DNA of 38,427 nt from assembly GCF_001039355.2 (NCBI RefSeq), contig NW_019775853.1, forward strand, positions 107,410 through 145,836, read 5' to 3'. Positions 9,471 through 19,698 of the stretch are shown piece after piece. The DNA comes from Lingula anatina (taxonomy: Eukaryota > Brachiopoda > Lingulata > Lingulida > Lingulidae). The notes beneath the pieces are model-generated. The model did not search any database. It was not told where the DNA came from and worked only from the letters and a program-made list of their open reading frames with translations. A program made the translations under genes and the position numbers. Every line of letters starts with the position of its first letter. Positions within the stretch are counted from its first letter, which is position 1.

Positions 9471-9710
9471 CTAAAGTAAGAATAACGTTTCCAAAAATGC
9501 AGGCATAGTTTAACTTTGAAATTTTTCAATTATTGTTTAGTAGACTAGCAATCATTCTGCATTACAGCTATCTAGGGTTAACATAGAAGTAAATAGTAAG
9601 ATTTTGTATTCAACTTGCTATATAGCAATTCCTTGTAAACAAAACAGGCCTAGTTGTAAAATTTGTAAGCATGCATACAAAGGAATTGATAGAAATGGTT
9701 GTTTAACACA

Positions 9711-9838
9711 AATCATATCATATCATATGTGTTATATGTTCTGTAAGTTGTAACAATCATATCATATCATATCATATCATATCATATCATATCATATCAT
9801 ATCATATGTGTTATATGTTCTGTAAGTTGTAACAAACT
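9711..9838. repeat. (ATATC)n with duplicated flank
   Basis: A 37-bp segment (ATATGTGTTATATGTTCTGT...AACAA) occurs twice, each preceded by an ATATC pentamer array: short first, then about ten units. It lies in COASY intron 4. Confidence 0.9.
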
Positions 9839-10069
9839 GAACAGTGGCAATGTTATTCTGAACAAGCCTAGGTCTGAACCTCGCTCATCATGTCCATGGT
9901 GAAAACTGACCTCAACAAAATATTAAGAATAATATTAACTCCTGATAAACAAAGCCACACGTACTAACACTGCTTGAAAACTGTCCATACCGTCAAAACA
10001 TGTTCACACATATACCAATTTTAAATTGACCCAATCTTGTAATTACTGACAGAATCTGTATCCACACAC

Positions 10070-10196
10070 CTAGTTTATCACAGTCCACTATTACAGCTCC
10101 CAGAGCCTCTAGTCTTCTACACACAGATGACTTGCCACTGGCTATACCTCCTGTTAGACCTATTATATATGGCTGGTCTGGTAGACCCGACTTCTG
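10070..10196 (-). CDS. COASY: COASY exon 4, right unit (P-loop exon, complete)
   Basis: A 127-bp exon encoding [17 protein letters not shown], then [20 protein letters not shown] and DCDKL, with a complete Walker A loop ([12 protein letters not shown]). Phase 0 in, phase 1 out, donor GTGTGT. The acceptor is a tandem CAGCAG (NAGNAG) after an (ATT)n tract, so the first Gln may be optional. Confidence 0.92.
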
Positions 10197-10201
10197 CTGG
10201 A

Positions 10202-10243
<42 letters not shown>

Positions 10244-10279
10244 GTTGTCCACAACTGTGAAGACTGTGACTAAACTGAT

Positions 10280-10321
<42 letters not shown>
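10202..10321. repeat. (AAT)n and poly-A tracts in COASY intron 3
   Basis: About 12 AAT units at 10202-10242, next to the exon 4 acceptor, and a run of about 37 A at 10285-10321. The left unit has only about 12 A at the same place. Confidence 0.9.
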
Positions 10322-10325
<4 letters not shown>

Positions 10326-10555
10326 ACTTTATTTTTGGCAGAAAAATCAAACAATTTACATACTTATCAAATAATTTCATAAGTACTTAAATTTGATGTG
10401 ATTTTCAACCTACAAATCTTTTTTTCTCAAATTAAATACTAAATAAATATTTAAACAGAAGATGGTTTTGTTTGCTATATAGTCTCAGTACTGTTAGACA
10501 TGGGCACTTCTCAAGCAGAAGATTGATTGTTAACACACACTGACTGTTTCAATAC

Positions 10556-10687
10556 CTTAGGCTCCGCCAACAAAGTTCCCAGAAGTCTCTTCCTGAGTGA
10601 CGAGGAACTGATCTTGGTCTCTTCTTCTGGAGCATGATGTTTGTCTTCTACAAGTTCTATCACATGGGCTTCAAGTGGACTCATACC
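10556..10687 (-). CDS. COASY: COASY exon 3, right unit (inter-domain linker)
   Basis: A 132-bp, 44-codon exon in phase 0 (acceptor TCCTAG, donor GTATTG). It encodes GMSPLEAHVIELVEDKHH, then EEETKISSSSLRKRLLGTLL and AEPK, aligning with the vertebrate linker that has SSSSFRQRMLGNLL. It is nearly identical to 674-805. Confidence 0.9.
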
Positions 10688-11168
10688 CTAGGATATAATA
10701 CAATACAATAATGTTAAAACTGTGTGTTCTCTACAAGGTCTATCACATGGAATTCTTGTGGACTCATATCCTATGCATAATAAAATGATGTATAACCATT
10801 ATCTAAATACCACTTAAAATATTCATTGACTGTAGGTTATAATTACTAAAAAGCTTTTAATATCAACTTTATACCACCGCCACAACCTTTGCTAAGATCT
10901 CTACGTACTTTTTAACATTTTTTACAGAACTCAGGAATCTTCATTACATTCCCAATCATTTATGCAAGACATACAAATATGGATCATATTTTAGCCCAAA
11001 ATTTCACAGACGAAGATACTACAGACAGATGGTAATATTGTAAGTAATCAACTCAATTTGGGCTGTTTGCCTGAAGAAATTCACTTTGCTTTTTAAACAT
11101 CCCCCTCCCCCCATGCCCATGTGGATACATGAACACAAACCCAAACACAAACACCCTGCTGTTCACAC

Positions 11169-11383
11169 CTTCTCCTCCCTCTTCTGGTTCACCATATGAA
11201 ATCCTTTCACTGTTTCCTGGCTAACCACCAGACACTGGTACTCAGGGCGCAGGATGGTCGGGCCGTAGGGGTCCACGATGGGGACAATGTCGTACTCTAA
11301 CGACGGCTTGACGTCCTGCAGGAAATCCTGCACAACTGCCAGTCTCTCTTCTGTTGGCTGTATCAGCTCTGGCAGGGACTTTT
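11169..11383 (-). CDS. COASY: COASY exon 2, right unit (end of PPAT domain)
   Basis: A 215-bp exon whose phase matches both neighbours (exon 1 ends phase 1; exon 3 starts phase 0). It encodes KKSLPELIQPTEERLAVV, then PSLEYDIVPIVDPYGPTILR and LVVSQETVKGFHMVNQKR. This is the second half of the phosphopantetheine adenylyltransferase domain, which joins ATP and 4'-phosphopantetheine to make dephospho-CoA. It differs from the left copy mainly by Leu for Val in PTILR. The intron to exon 1 is 9.3 kb and holds two antisense TRIM genes. Confidence 0.93.
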
Positions 11384-11662
11384 CTGAAATAAATATAGAA
11401 CACTTTTCAAATCATATTTGCCTTTCAAACAGGGGTTTCCCCCAGTATATTGGGTACACTGAGTCCTAACTGTGAATATGTAATTTGGTCGCCAAGTTAT
11501 GCCTGAGCAGAGGGGGGTCTGGGGTGGGGGTAATGGGATTAATCATTAAAAGTAAAAATAAATATCAAAATTCATATATTTTAATGATTAAAATCATATA
11601 TCTTAACAATACTGAGTTTATTTTATTAAATCATCTATTTATTTGTTCATTTACTCATCTAT

Positions 11663-11701
<39 letters not shown>

Positions 11702-12113
11702 TTTTTTGTTAATGATAATTATCAATCTGTATCTTTAGGATTTTGTACATTTTATTTAACTCTGTAATTTTAATAGAGAGTGTATGTGTGCAATGTGTAC
11801 AAAAACTCAATTGCCCCACTCCAAAATTTGTAAATAGTGACTGCTGGTCTTTGTATGTTAATTGCTGACCAAACTGTCTCAGTATTTTGGAAACGGCAGG
11901 CATCATACCCCTGGAAGCGGATTAAGATAGGTCAATACAACAGCTATAAATTGTTGCTTGCCACACTGGTAGCGAAATGCCAGAGCCCAAAAGAGATCTA
12001 TACCTATGTACTTCATTTTTATTATATCACACAACAATGTGTCATATATTTGTGTAGCAAATTTTATTACCGACTTTTGAACCCTAATACACCCCTTCAT
12101 CCCTCCCCCTTCA

Positions 12114-12144
<31 letters not shown>

Positions 12145-12410
12145 TAAAATGCTGCTAGTTAAGGGATAGTGAGTTATGTTGGGGGGGGGGGGGTTAACAA
12201 CACTGCTCATGGCATTTATCTATTAAAATATAAGTAAAAAAATTTGCATGTCCTCAAATAACTTCAACAATATCTAGTACATGCACTTCATATCTGTTTC
12301 AAATGTTTTTCTTTGGCTCTATAAAATGAAATCCATTATATAAACAGCTACATGTGATGGAAAACCAAAAATATCAGAGGCAAATTTCTAGTTTCCCTCA
12401 GTGATTGGAA
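11384..12410. other. COASY intron 1, left part; no gene seen
   Basis: Counterpart of 1681-2690. Contains (TTTA)n at about 11636-11705, an A-run at 12113-12139 and a G-run at 12181-12193. Confidence 0.6.
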
Positions 12411-12711
12411 GCCCCTGTTACATTCACTGGGCCACTTTGGGGGATCTCTTTCATGGGCTTTAGTGCTACACAGCAAAATAAAAATACTGGCAGACATGGT
12501 TTTATTTGTTTAACCTGAGCTACAACTGTGTCACCAGACTCAATATTGCTTACTTAGTATGTGCTAGCTGTTGTGGTGAGGTCAGCTTAATAATCAGTTA
12601 TCAATATTTTCTTCTACCTTATCAATAAATCAGAGAGGTGAGAAATAATTACACTGCATACTGTAAGAAATATGTTTAAAAGGTGCAGTAACTAATGATA
12701 ATGCAATGGTT

Positions 12712-12759
12712 GTGTGTGTTATATGCATGTGTGTGTGTACATGCACGGGTGAGTATGTC

Positions 12760-12799
<40 letters not shown>

Positions 12800-12833
12800 A
12801 TGTGTGTGTGAAAGAGAGAGAGAGAGAGAGAGA
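12712..12833. repeat. (GT)n/(GA)n microsatellite upstream of TRIM-A2
   Basis: Counterpart of 2975-3114, with different tract lengths and an interrupted GT run. Confidence 0.9.
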
Positions 12834-12980
12834 GGAAACTTTGACCAAATAGCCCTCTGTAATAAATGTAAGGGCCTTTAAATACGAGCAGGTTTCCTTC
12901 ACATAAAGCGAGACAAAAATACCTGCATTCATGGCTTCATTTCTATAGCCTGTGCTTAAGAGTAAACACAATACAACTAC

Positions 12981-13151
12981 GTCAACAGCCAATACACAAC
13001 AGATGTTTCTTTTGTTCTCAAAGTCGATATGTTGGGTTAAGCGTCAGGTAATAAACAGACTCCATATTTTCTCTACCTTTCTGCAGTTTTAACAGGGACA
13101 GGAAGAAAGAGGATATTTCTGGGATTATTTTTAAATAATTTGCTATAAATA
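12981..13151 (+). promoter_or_regulatory. Candidate TRIM-A2 promoter elements
   Basis: CCAAT at 12989-12993, just after TACGTCA, and TATAAATA at 13144-13151, in the same spacing as TRIM-A1. Confidence 0.35.
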
Positions 13152-13328
13152 TGACAGTAAGCCAGTCTTAGAGCACACACAGCAACAGTAACATTTAATT
13201 GTGATCTCTGTTGATCAAAGCTGCAGCACTTGGGAGTAGAAAGAAACTGAGCATTTTTGACATTCAACTTAGGCAACTAAACCAACTCAACCATCTATAT
13301 TTGTACATTAACAAAAAGACAGTCAGAT

Positions 13329-14774
13329 ATGGCAGAAGCACTAGCAGCAGATATCAAAGAGAATATCTTAACATGCAGTATTTGTCTGGGAGAGTACGAG
13401 GACCCCCGTGTGCTGCCTTGCTACCATACATTTTGCTATGGTTGTATATCCGACCATGCTACGCATAGTCAAAATCCAAATAGGACATTTTTGTGCCCAA
13501 GTTGCAGAGAAGAGATCTCGTTTCCAGCTGGTGGACTTAATCAACTGAAAAAGAATTTCGTCTTAAGCAAGACCAAGGATATCATAACCAAGCAGCAAGT
13601 TGGACAGATATTAGAAGAGAAACAGGCCAAAGTAGCAGCAGTGACACAGGCCATTGCACAGATGACCATCAGTTGTAAGAAACATCCTAAAAATGAATTT
13701 AAATATTACTGTGAAGATGATAATACAGTTATATGTGAAAAGTGTTTAGCAAAAGAACATGGAGGACATCGTATTTCATCAGTTAAGCAAGTTACAATGG
13801 AGAAAACACCTGTCCCAACTCCAGACACACCTGAAAAAATATCTTACAGCCCAGGTAAGATACCTGCTGCTGGACGGGAAGCCATGTTAGGGCAGGTCAC
13901 AGTACAGTCACAGTCTCCATTAGCTGGACAGGGAACAAATCCAACGTCAGCACCTCATCCTGTTTTTTTAGAGAAGGTAAAGTGTGTATATTCTTTTAGT
14001 TCTAAGCTAAAGGATGACACACGAATCATCATAATGGGGTTAGCCGCAGATGGGACACATGTCTTTGCTTTGGATTTTTCCAGTGGAAGAACAAAAAAGT
14101 TCACAAATGCTGGAGATTTCACGCATGTCTTTGCAGTATACAAACCATACGATTTGGCTTTATCCCAGACTGGTCGCCTGTATATATCATCACATGGATC
14201 AGCTGACAAGTGTGTTCAAGTGTACTCCACCACAGGTGAGTACCTTACATCCATGGGTTGTGGTGTGCTTCAGAAGCCATGGGGTGTTACACTGAACAGA
14301 CAAGGTCATGTCATGGTTTGTGATGGAGGAAAGAAGTCCATCTTCACATTCCATGCAGACAGTGGGGAGCTCCTGAATAATATTCCACTCAGTTTGTGTA
14401 AAATACCAGCGTACATCACAGTGAACAGTGTGAATGATAACATTGTGATATCAGACATGGACTGGGACAAACCCTGTGTACATGTGCTGTCACCTACTGG
14501 CAATCAGCTGTACCAGTATGGCACACAAGGCAGTGGTGATGGTCAGCTGAAAATTCCACAGGGAGTGTGCACAGACAGCTATGGTCACATCTTCATTGCT
14601 GACACTGCTAACCACAGGATAGTGGCATTGAGTTCACAGGGGCAGTTTATCAGATACATTGCCACTAAGGATGATGGATTAAAGCTTCCTGTAGCATTAG
14701 CCATCAATCCTTCAGGACAGCTGGTAGTGGCGGAACAGTGGGGCACAGTTAAGACATTCCAGTACTTACAGTAA
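13329..14774 (+). CDS. TRIM-A2: RING/B-box/NHL protein lacking a coiled coil
   Basis: A 481-residue single-exon gene and near-twin of TRIM-A1: by eye 14 amino-acid substitutions and one residue deletion (YGGTQ to YGTQ). RING and B-box ligands are all present; residue 127 is Tyr where A1 has Cys next to the B-box ligand C128. The coiled coil is missing with exactly the same junction as A1 (VKQVT-MEKTPVPT), so the loss predates the unit duplication. Roughly as many silent as replacement differences are visible between A1 and A2, which suggests purifying selection and two working copies (or alleles). It lies antisense in COASY intron 1. Confidence 0.92.
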   Translation: MAEALAADIKENILTCSICLGEYEDPRVLPCYHTFCYGCISDHATHSQNPNRTFLCPSCREEISFPAGGLNQLKKNFVLSKTKDIITKQQVGQILEEKQAKVAAVTQAIAQMTISCKKHPKNEFKYYCEDDNTVICEKCLAKEHGGHRISSVKQVTMEKTPVPTPDTPEKISYSPGKIPAAGREAMLGQVTVQSQSPLAGQGTNPTSAPHPVFLEKVKCVYSFSSKLKDDTRIIIMGLAADGTHVFALDFSSGRTKKFTNAGDFTHVFAVYKPYDLALSQTGRLYISSHGSADKCVQVYSTTGEYLTSMGCGVLQKPWGVTLNRQGHVMVCDGGKKSIFTFHADSGELLNNIPLSLCKIPAYITVNSVNDNIVISDMDWDKPCVHVLSPTGNQLYQYGTQGSGDGQLKIPQGVCTDSYGHIFIADTANHRIVALSSQGQFIRYIATKDDGLKLPVALAINPSGQLVVAEQWGTVKTFQYLQ

Positions 14775-14801
14775 ATACTGATTACATTGAACACTGGTGT
14801 A

Positions 14802-14807
14802 AATAAA
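14802..14807 (+). terminator. Polyadenylation signal of TRIM-A2
   Basis: AATAAA 28 bases after the stop codon. Confidence 0.55.
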
Positions 14808-15176
14808 TGCCACACTGGCACAGTACTGATATTCTGATGGAAATTCATCTGTGTAGTCTGTTTATAATATTTAACTTTCCACTTTCTACAGTAAATTAAA
14901 GCTATACTTATTGGTAACATGCACTGACTGTGACCAACAGTTTTTATTTAGTGTAGAAAATAAAAACTATAATCTTAAAAATCACAAAGTGATGTTAATA
15001 AAAACCTTAATATGTTACCATTGATAACGTGGATAGATTGTAGGAAACAAAACATAAGGAGTAGTTTCTCTACTAGACAGCAAAGCCATAAGCATAGCCT
15101 TAACTACATGGAATTTAAGCAAAATTAGTAAAAAATAAAGATAAAAATAAAATAAAAAACACAAATATATAGAAAA

Positions 15177-15378
15177 CAAGAGGTCCCTAGCATTTAGGTT
15201 CCAGAATTAGAGACTTTTCATTTCGACATCTTATGGGTGCTTCTCCCAGGAAAATGCACCGCTTCATCTTAAAGTTACGAAATGAAAGATGACCTTAAGT
15301 GTAATACCTGCTCATAATATTATAGGTAAGGATTGTATACTTTCTGATAATCACTACAAATAATTTTTAGCAAAATAA

Positions 15379-15411
<33 letters not shown>

Positions 15412-15858
15412 AATAAATAAATAAATAAAAAATAATAATAACATTTTTGGCCTGTTTAACCTTGAAATAAAGATCAAATCCAAGGGCATATTTCATTTGA
15501 AATCTCTATATATGACTTTTGGTCAGCTATCTGTGTAATTTTTTCCCCATAATTTCTTCGGTTTGGGAGATATTTACATAGTATTTAACTTGATAATTTT
15601 GGACATGGGTGCATTGCAGTAGCACCAAACCTAGCCCTGTGCACCAACAAAGCTAAAAATTTACGTGGATCTAGTTGAGATTATACTAGTATGTGACCTA
15701 ACTCCAAGAGCTGGGTACCCAGGCTTATGTTCTCTAGGAGGAAAAGCAGTAATATGGTGAAATGGTGGGCGATCCAGAGGAGCCAGTGGGCGAGACAGGT
15801 CAGGACTAAAACCATGACAACCACCACCAGCGCCTACGCTTCTGGTACAATAAACTAC
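15177..15858 (+). repeat. Dispersed repeat R, copy 2
   Basis: Counterpart of 5461-6147 in the right unit, very similar in sequence but with a shorter AT microsatellite (about 15378-15430). Confidence 0.7.
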
Positions 15859-16477
15859 AATAAACTACATACATATCAGATCAGATGAAACTTTCTAGTT
15901 TTCCTGAATATTTGGAAGTCCCTGTCACCTTTACTGGGCCACTTTGGGTGTTTTCTTTCACATACTTTACCATATAATAATATAATATTACATGTACCTG
16001 CAGACATGGTTCTATTTGTTTAACCTGAGCTCAGGGTAAATTATACTCCAACTGTGTCACCAGACTCAATATTCTTTGTGTGTTTGCTGCTATTGTGAGT
16101 TCAGCTTCAAGAAATAATTAGTTTTCAACATTTCCTTCTATCTTAACAATTGGTGAGAAATAATTACACTGCATCTTGAAAATATTATGTTAAAAACATG
16201 CAGTTACAAATGATAATGCAATGGTTAAGTGTATCCATTTGTGCGTGTGTGTGTGCGTGCATGTAGATGTGCATGCTTGTGTGAGTGTGTTCACATAAAT
16301 ACAGACATACATATATGTGTGAGGAAACTTTGACCAAATATCCGTCTGTACTAAATGTAACACCCATTAAATTCGAGCAGATTTCCTTCACATAAAGCGA
16401 GACAAAAAATACCTGCATTCATGGCTCTATTTCTATAGCTTTGCTTTAGAGTAAACATAATACAACTACGTCAACAG

Positions 16478-16482
16478 CCAAT
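16478..16482 (+). promoter_or_regulatory. CCAAT box upstream of TRIM-C
   Basis: Same TACGTCA-ACAG-CCAAT block as the other TRIM copies. The TATA-like site is altered (TTAAATA). Confidence 0.3.
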
Positions 16483-16837
16483 ACACAATAGACGTTACTT
16501 TTGTCCTCAATGTCGCTATGTTGAGGTCAGAGTCAGGTAATAAACAGACGCCATTTTTCCTCTGCTTTTGAGCAGTTCTAAAAGGGAACGGAAGAAACAG
16601 AATGTAGATTTCATTTTAAAAACAGTTTTGTTAAATATGACAATAAGCCAGTAAAAGGCTGAACACAGAAGAAGTGGTAACATATAACTGTGATCTCTGT
16701 TGATCATAGCTGCAGTATTTGGATGTAGAATGAGTCTGAGCATTTTTGACAATTTTTAGACTAAGTAATTCAACTTAGGCAACAAAACCAACTCAATCAT
16801 CCTTTGTAAATTATTAATAACAAAAAGACAGTCAGAT

Positions 16838-18652
16838 ATGGCAGAAGCACTAGCAGCAGATATCAAAGAAAATATCTTAACATGCAGCGTCTGTCTGGGA
16901 GAGTATGAGGACCCCCGTGTGTTGCCTTGCTACCATACATTTTGCTATGGTTGTATATGTGACCATGCTACACGCACTCTGACTCCAAATAGGGCATTTC
17001 AGTGTCCCATTTGTAGAGAAGCGCTCAAGTTTCCAGCTGGTGGACTTAACCAACTGAAAAAGAATTTTATTATTACCAAGGCCAAGGATATCATAACCAA
17101 GCAACAAGATGGACAGGCATTAGAAGAGGAACAGGCCAATGTAGCAACATTGACACAGGCCACTGCACAGAAGAACATCAGTTGTAAGAAACATCCAGGT
17201 AATGAATTAAAATATTACTGTGAAGATGATAATATTGTTGTATGTGGTGACTGTGCATTAACTGAACACTACAGACATGGTATTGTGCCAGTTGATAAAG
17301 TTGCAAAAAGCAACAGAGATAAAATTAAAGCTGCTCTTGTTAGAACTTTGAAAATGTCAAGCAGGTTAAAAGAGGCAGTTGCCAAAGAAACAGCCAATGA
17401 AAAAGAGGACTCTCACATCAGGATAGCCACTGTCAAAAACATCAAAAAACAAGCTCAGAGTATGCACAATTTCATTGATCAGAAGGAAGAATTGATGATA
17501 TCAGAGGTGAATTCTCATTACAACAACATGAAGAAGCAGAAGGAGGCAAACAAAGATATCCTTGAATTCCACCATACATCCTTGCACAGTGCCTGTGACT
17601 TTGCCCAGGAACTTATCACTAATGGCGCTGACTCTGATATCATGGTTCATGCAAAACCTCTGATAGAAAGACTTGCAGCAATGGAGAAAACACCTGTCCC
17701 AACTCTAGACACGCCAGCACAGATATCCTACAGCCCTGGTGAAATATCTGTAGCTGGACTGGAAGCCATGTTAGGACAGGTGACAATACAATCACAACCT
17801 CCATTACCTGGACAAGGAACAAATCTAAAATCAACACCAAATCCCCCTGTTTTCTTAGATAAGGCCAGGCATGTGCATTCCATCAATGCTAAGCCGAAAG
17901 ATAACAGAAATGTTTTCATATCAGGGTTGGCCACAGATGAGGAACATGTATTTTTTGTGGATACTTTTACTGACAGAACAAACATATTCATGCATACTGG
18001 AGAGTTTCAATATGACATTAAAGTAAACAGGCCAAGGGATGTGGCTGTGTCACAGACTGGTCACCTGTATATAATATCAGGGGGTGACAAATGTGTAAAA
18101 GTGTACTCCATCAGAGGTCAGCAGGTGACAACCATGGGCCAGGGTCAGCTGAAGGATCCCTGGGGTATTACACTGAATAGACAAGGTCATGTGATGGTTT
18201 GTGATAGTGAAAACAAATCCATCTTCATATTTCATGCAGACAGTGGACAGCTACTGAACAATATTCCACTCAGTATGTGTAGATACCCAGTGTACATCAC
18301 AGTTAACAGTGTGAATGATAACATTGTGATATCAGACTGGGGTAGTGAATGTGTACATGTGCTGTCACCTACTGGTGATTATCTGTACCATTATGGTGGC
18401 ACTTGGGACTGTGTTCAAGGTCAGCTGAGAAGACCACTGGAAGTGTGCACAGACAGCTATGGTCACATCTTCATTGCTGACTGGAATAACCACAGGATAG
18501 TGGCACTGGATCCACAGGGACAGTTTATCAGATACATTACCACTGAGGAGGATGGGTTGTGGAATCCTGTAGCATTAGCCATCAACCCTGCTGGCCAGCT
18601 GGTAGTGGCAGAAGATACGGGCGCAGTAAATACATTCCAGTACTTACAATAA
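16838..18652 (+). CDS. TRIM-C: full-length TRIM-NHL protein
   Basis: A 604-residue single-exon gene with the complete domain order: RING 16-59 (C16, C19, C31, H33, C36, C39, C56, C59), B-box 2 116-147 (C116, H119, C128, C136, C139, H144, H147), coiled coil about 150-281 (charged heptad-like stretch KEELMISEVNSHYNNMKKQK), Pro-rich linker from MEKTPVPT (282), and NHL propeller about 355-604 with repeats such as PWGITLNRQGHVMVCD, GHIFIADWNNHRIVALD and ALAINPAGQLVVAED. Overall architecture is that of TRIM2/TRIM3/TRIM32-like and invertebrate TRIM-NHL proteins without a filamin domain. Expected role is ubiquitin ligation with target choice by the NHL domain; the substrate is unknown. It occupies the place of TRIM-B in the right unit but is clearly a different protein. 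Confidence 0.93.
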   Translation: MAEALAADIKENILTCSVCLGEYEDPRVLPCYHTFCYGCICDHATRTLTPNRAFQCPICREALKFPAGGLNQLKKNFIITKAKDIITKQQDGQALEEEQANVATLTQATAQKNISCKKHPGNELKYYCEDDNIVVCGDCALTEHYRHGIVPVDKVAKSNRDKIKAALVRTLKMSSRLKEAVAKETANEKEDSHIRIATVKNIKKQAQSMHNFIDQKEELMISEVNSHYNNMKKQKEANKDILEFHHTSLHSACDFAQELITNGADSDIMVHAKPLIERLAAMEKTPVPTLDTPAQISYSPGEISVAGLEAMLGQVTIQSQPPLPGQGTNLKSTPNPPVFLDKARHVHSINAKPKDNRNVFISGLATDEEHVFFVDTFTDRTNIFMHTGEFQYDIKVNRPRDVAVSQTGHLYIISGGDKCVKVYSIRGQQVTTMGQGQLKDPWGITLNRQGHVMVCDSENKSIFIFHADSGQLLNNIPLSMCRYPVYITVNSVNDNIVISDWGSECVHVLSPTGDYLYHYGGTWDCVQGQLRRPLEVCTDSYGHIFIADWNNHRIVALDPQGQFIRYITTEEDGLWNPVALAINPAGQLVVAEDTGAVNTFQYLQ

Positions 18653-19242
18653 TTACTGATCATATTGTATAATTGTGTAAATATATAACAATACTGATGT
18701 ATATATAAACCTTATGTTACCATTGATAACAAGGATAGGTTGAAGAAACCAGAATGTGAGGTGTAGTTTGCCTTATGGACAGCTGAGATAGCAGTATGGA
18801 AGAGAAACTATATTTAATTATTTATAACACCAAACTGTTTACAGTGTTCAGGAGTGGATCCAGGATTATTTAAAGTGGGGGAGGGACATATATATATATA
18901 TATATATATATATGTATTTACACATGTATATTTTTATTAATTATTAGTATTTATTTTGTTTTTTTTTTTTTAATTTTGTAATTTTCTGTTGTTAAATTTT
19001 GCTCTTTTGCCATTTAAAGGTGTCTTCTTTGACCATTTGGGGGTCAAGGTCAGCCAGTCAAGTTTGTCCAATTTTCCCTGCCTGTTACGTAATCATGTTT
19101 GCAATTAGAAAGCATAAATGTACAGCCTTTTAGCCTCTTTCAATGCACAAAAAATATTTTATTTTCAACAGTCTCAAAGTAGATGTGACTTGTGCAGTAT
19201 AGTGTCTCAGAAAATAAAAGAAGAAAACTGACTTATGTGTTG

Positions 19243-19273
<31 letters not shown>

Positions 19274-19546
19274 TTTTAACCAGAGTAAGCTAGTGGTAGC
19301 AATTTATTTAAAAAAATGCAAGGTTTCCAGAGCCTAGAGCAGATAAGAGAGTACCCTACTAGTACATTACTAACATTGTTTTACACTAAAATAACCATCT
19401 TATACTCATTTAGTTCATTTCATATTTCATCATGACAATGCAAAATTTAAATTTTCTATACAGGCGGACCATAAAAAAAAAAAAAAAAATTTGGTGCTGG
19501 GCCTATAACAGTGTCACTTTGATTATGTTATAACATCAAGGTATAT
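18653..19546. other. COASY intron 1, right part; repeats only
   Basis: Contains (TA)n at about 18890-18913, T-runs, a GT/T tract at 19239-19277 and an A-run at 19472-19488. A stretch near 18850 (GTGGATCCAGGATTATTTAA) resembles 21663-21690, suggesting an old dispersed repeat. No gene seen. Confidence 0.5.
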
Positions 19547-19698
19547 CAGCTCTGTAACTCGAAAGCATCGCAAAATGCGACCTAGCGTTATAGTGTCTTA
19601 ATTCCATAAATCAGCAATTACTCACTCCATATAACAGCCTCGAAACGAAAGGTGATATCTCTATTGCAGTTTGTGATGCTTTCGAGTAACAGAGCCTG
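19547..19698. repeat. Foldback (hairpin) element
   Basis: The ends are inverted copies: CTCTGTAACTCGAAAGCATC on the left and the reverse complement of CTCTGTTACTCGAAAGCATC on the right, with weaker pairing continuing inward for about 15 bases. It looks like a short MITE-type element; no clear target duplication was identified. Confidence 0.6.

Noticed and set aside
9036-9474. Pro-rich repeated proteins on the plus strand
   Set aside because: They are translations of the exon 5 boundary minisatellite on the wrong strand.
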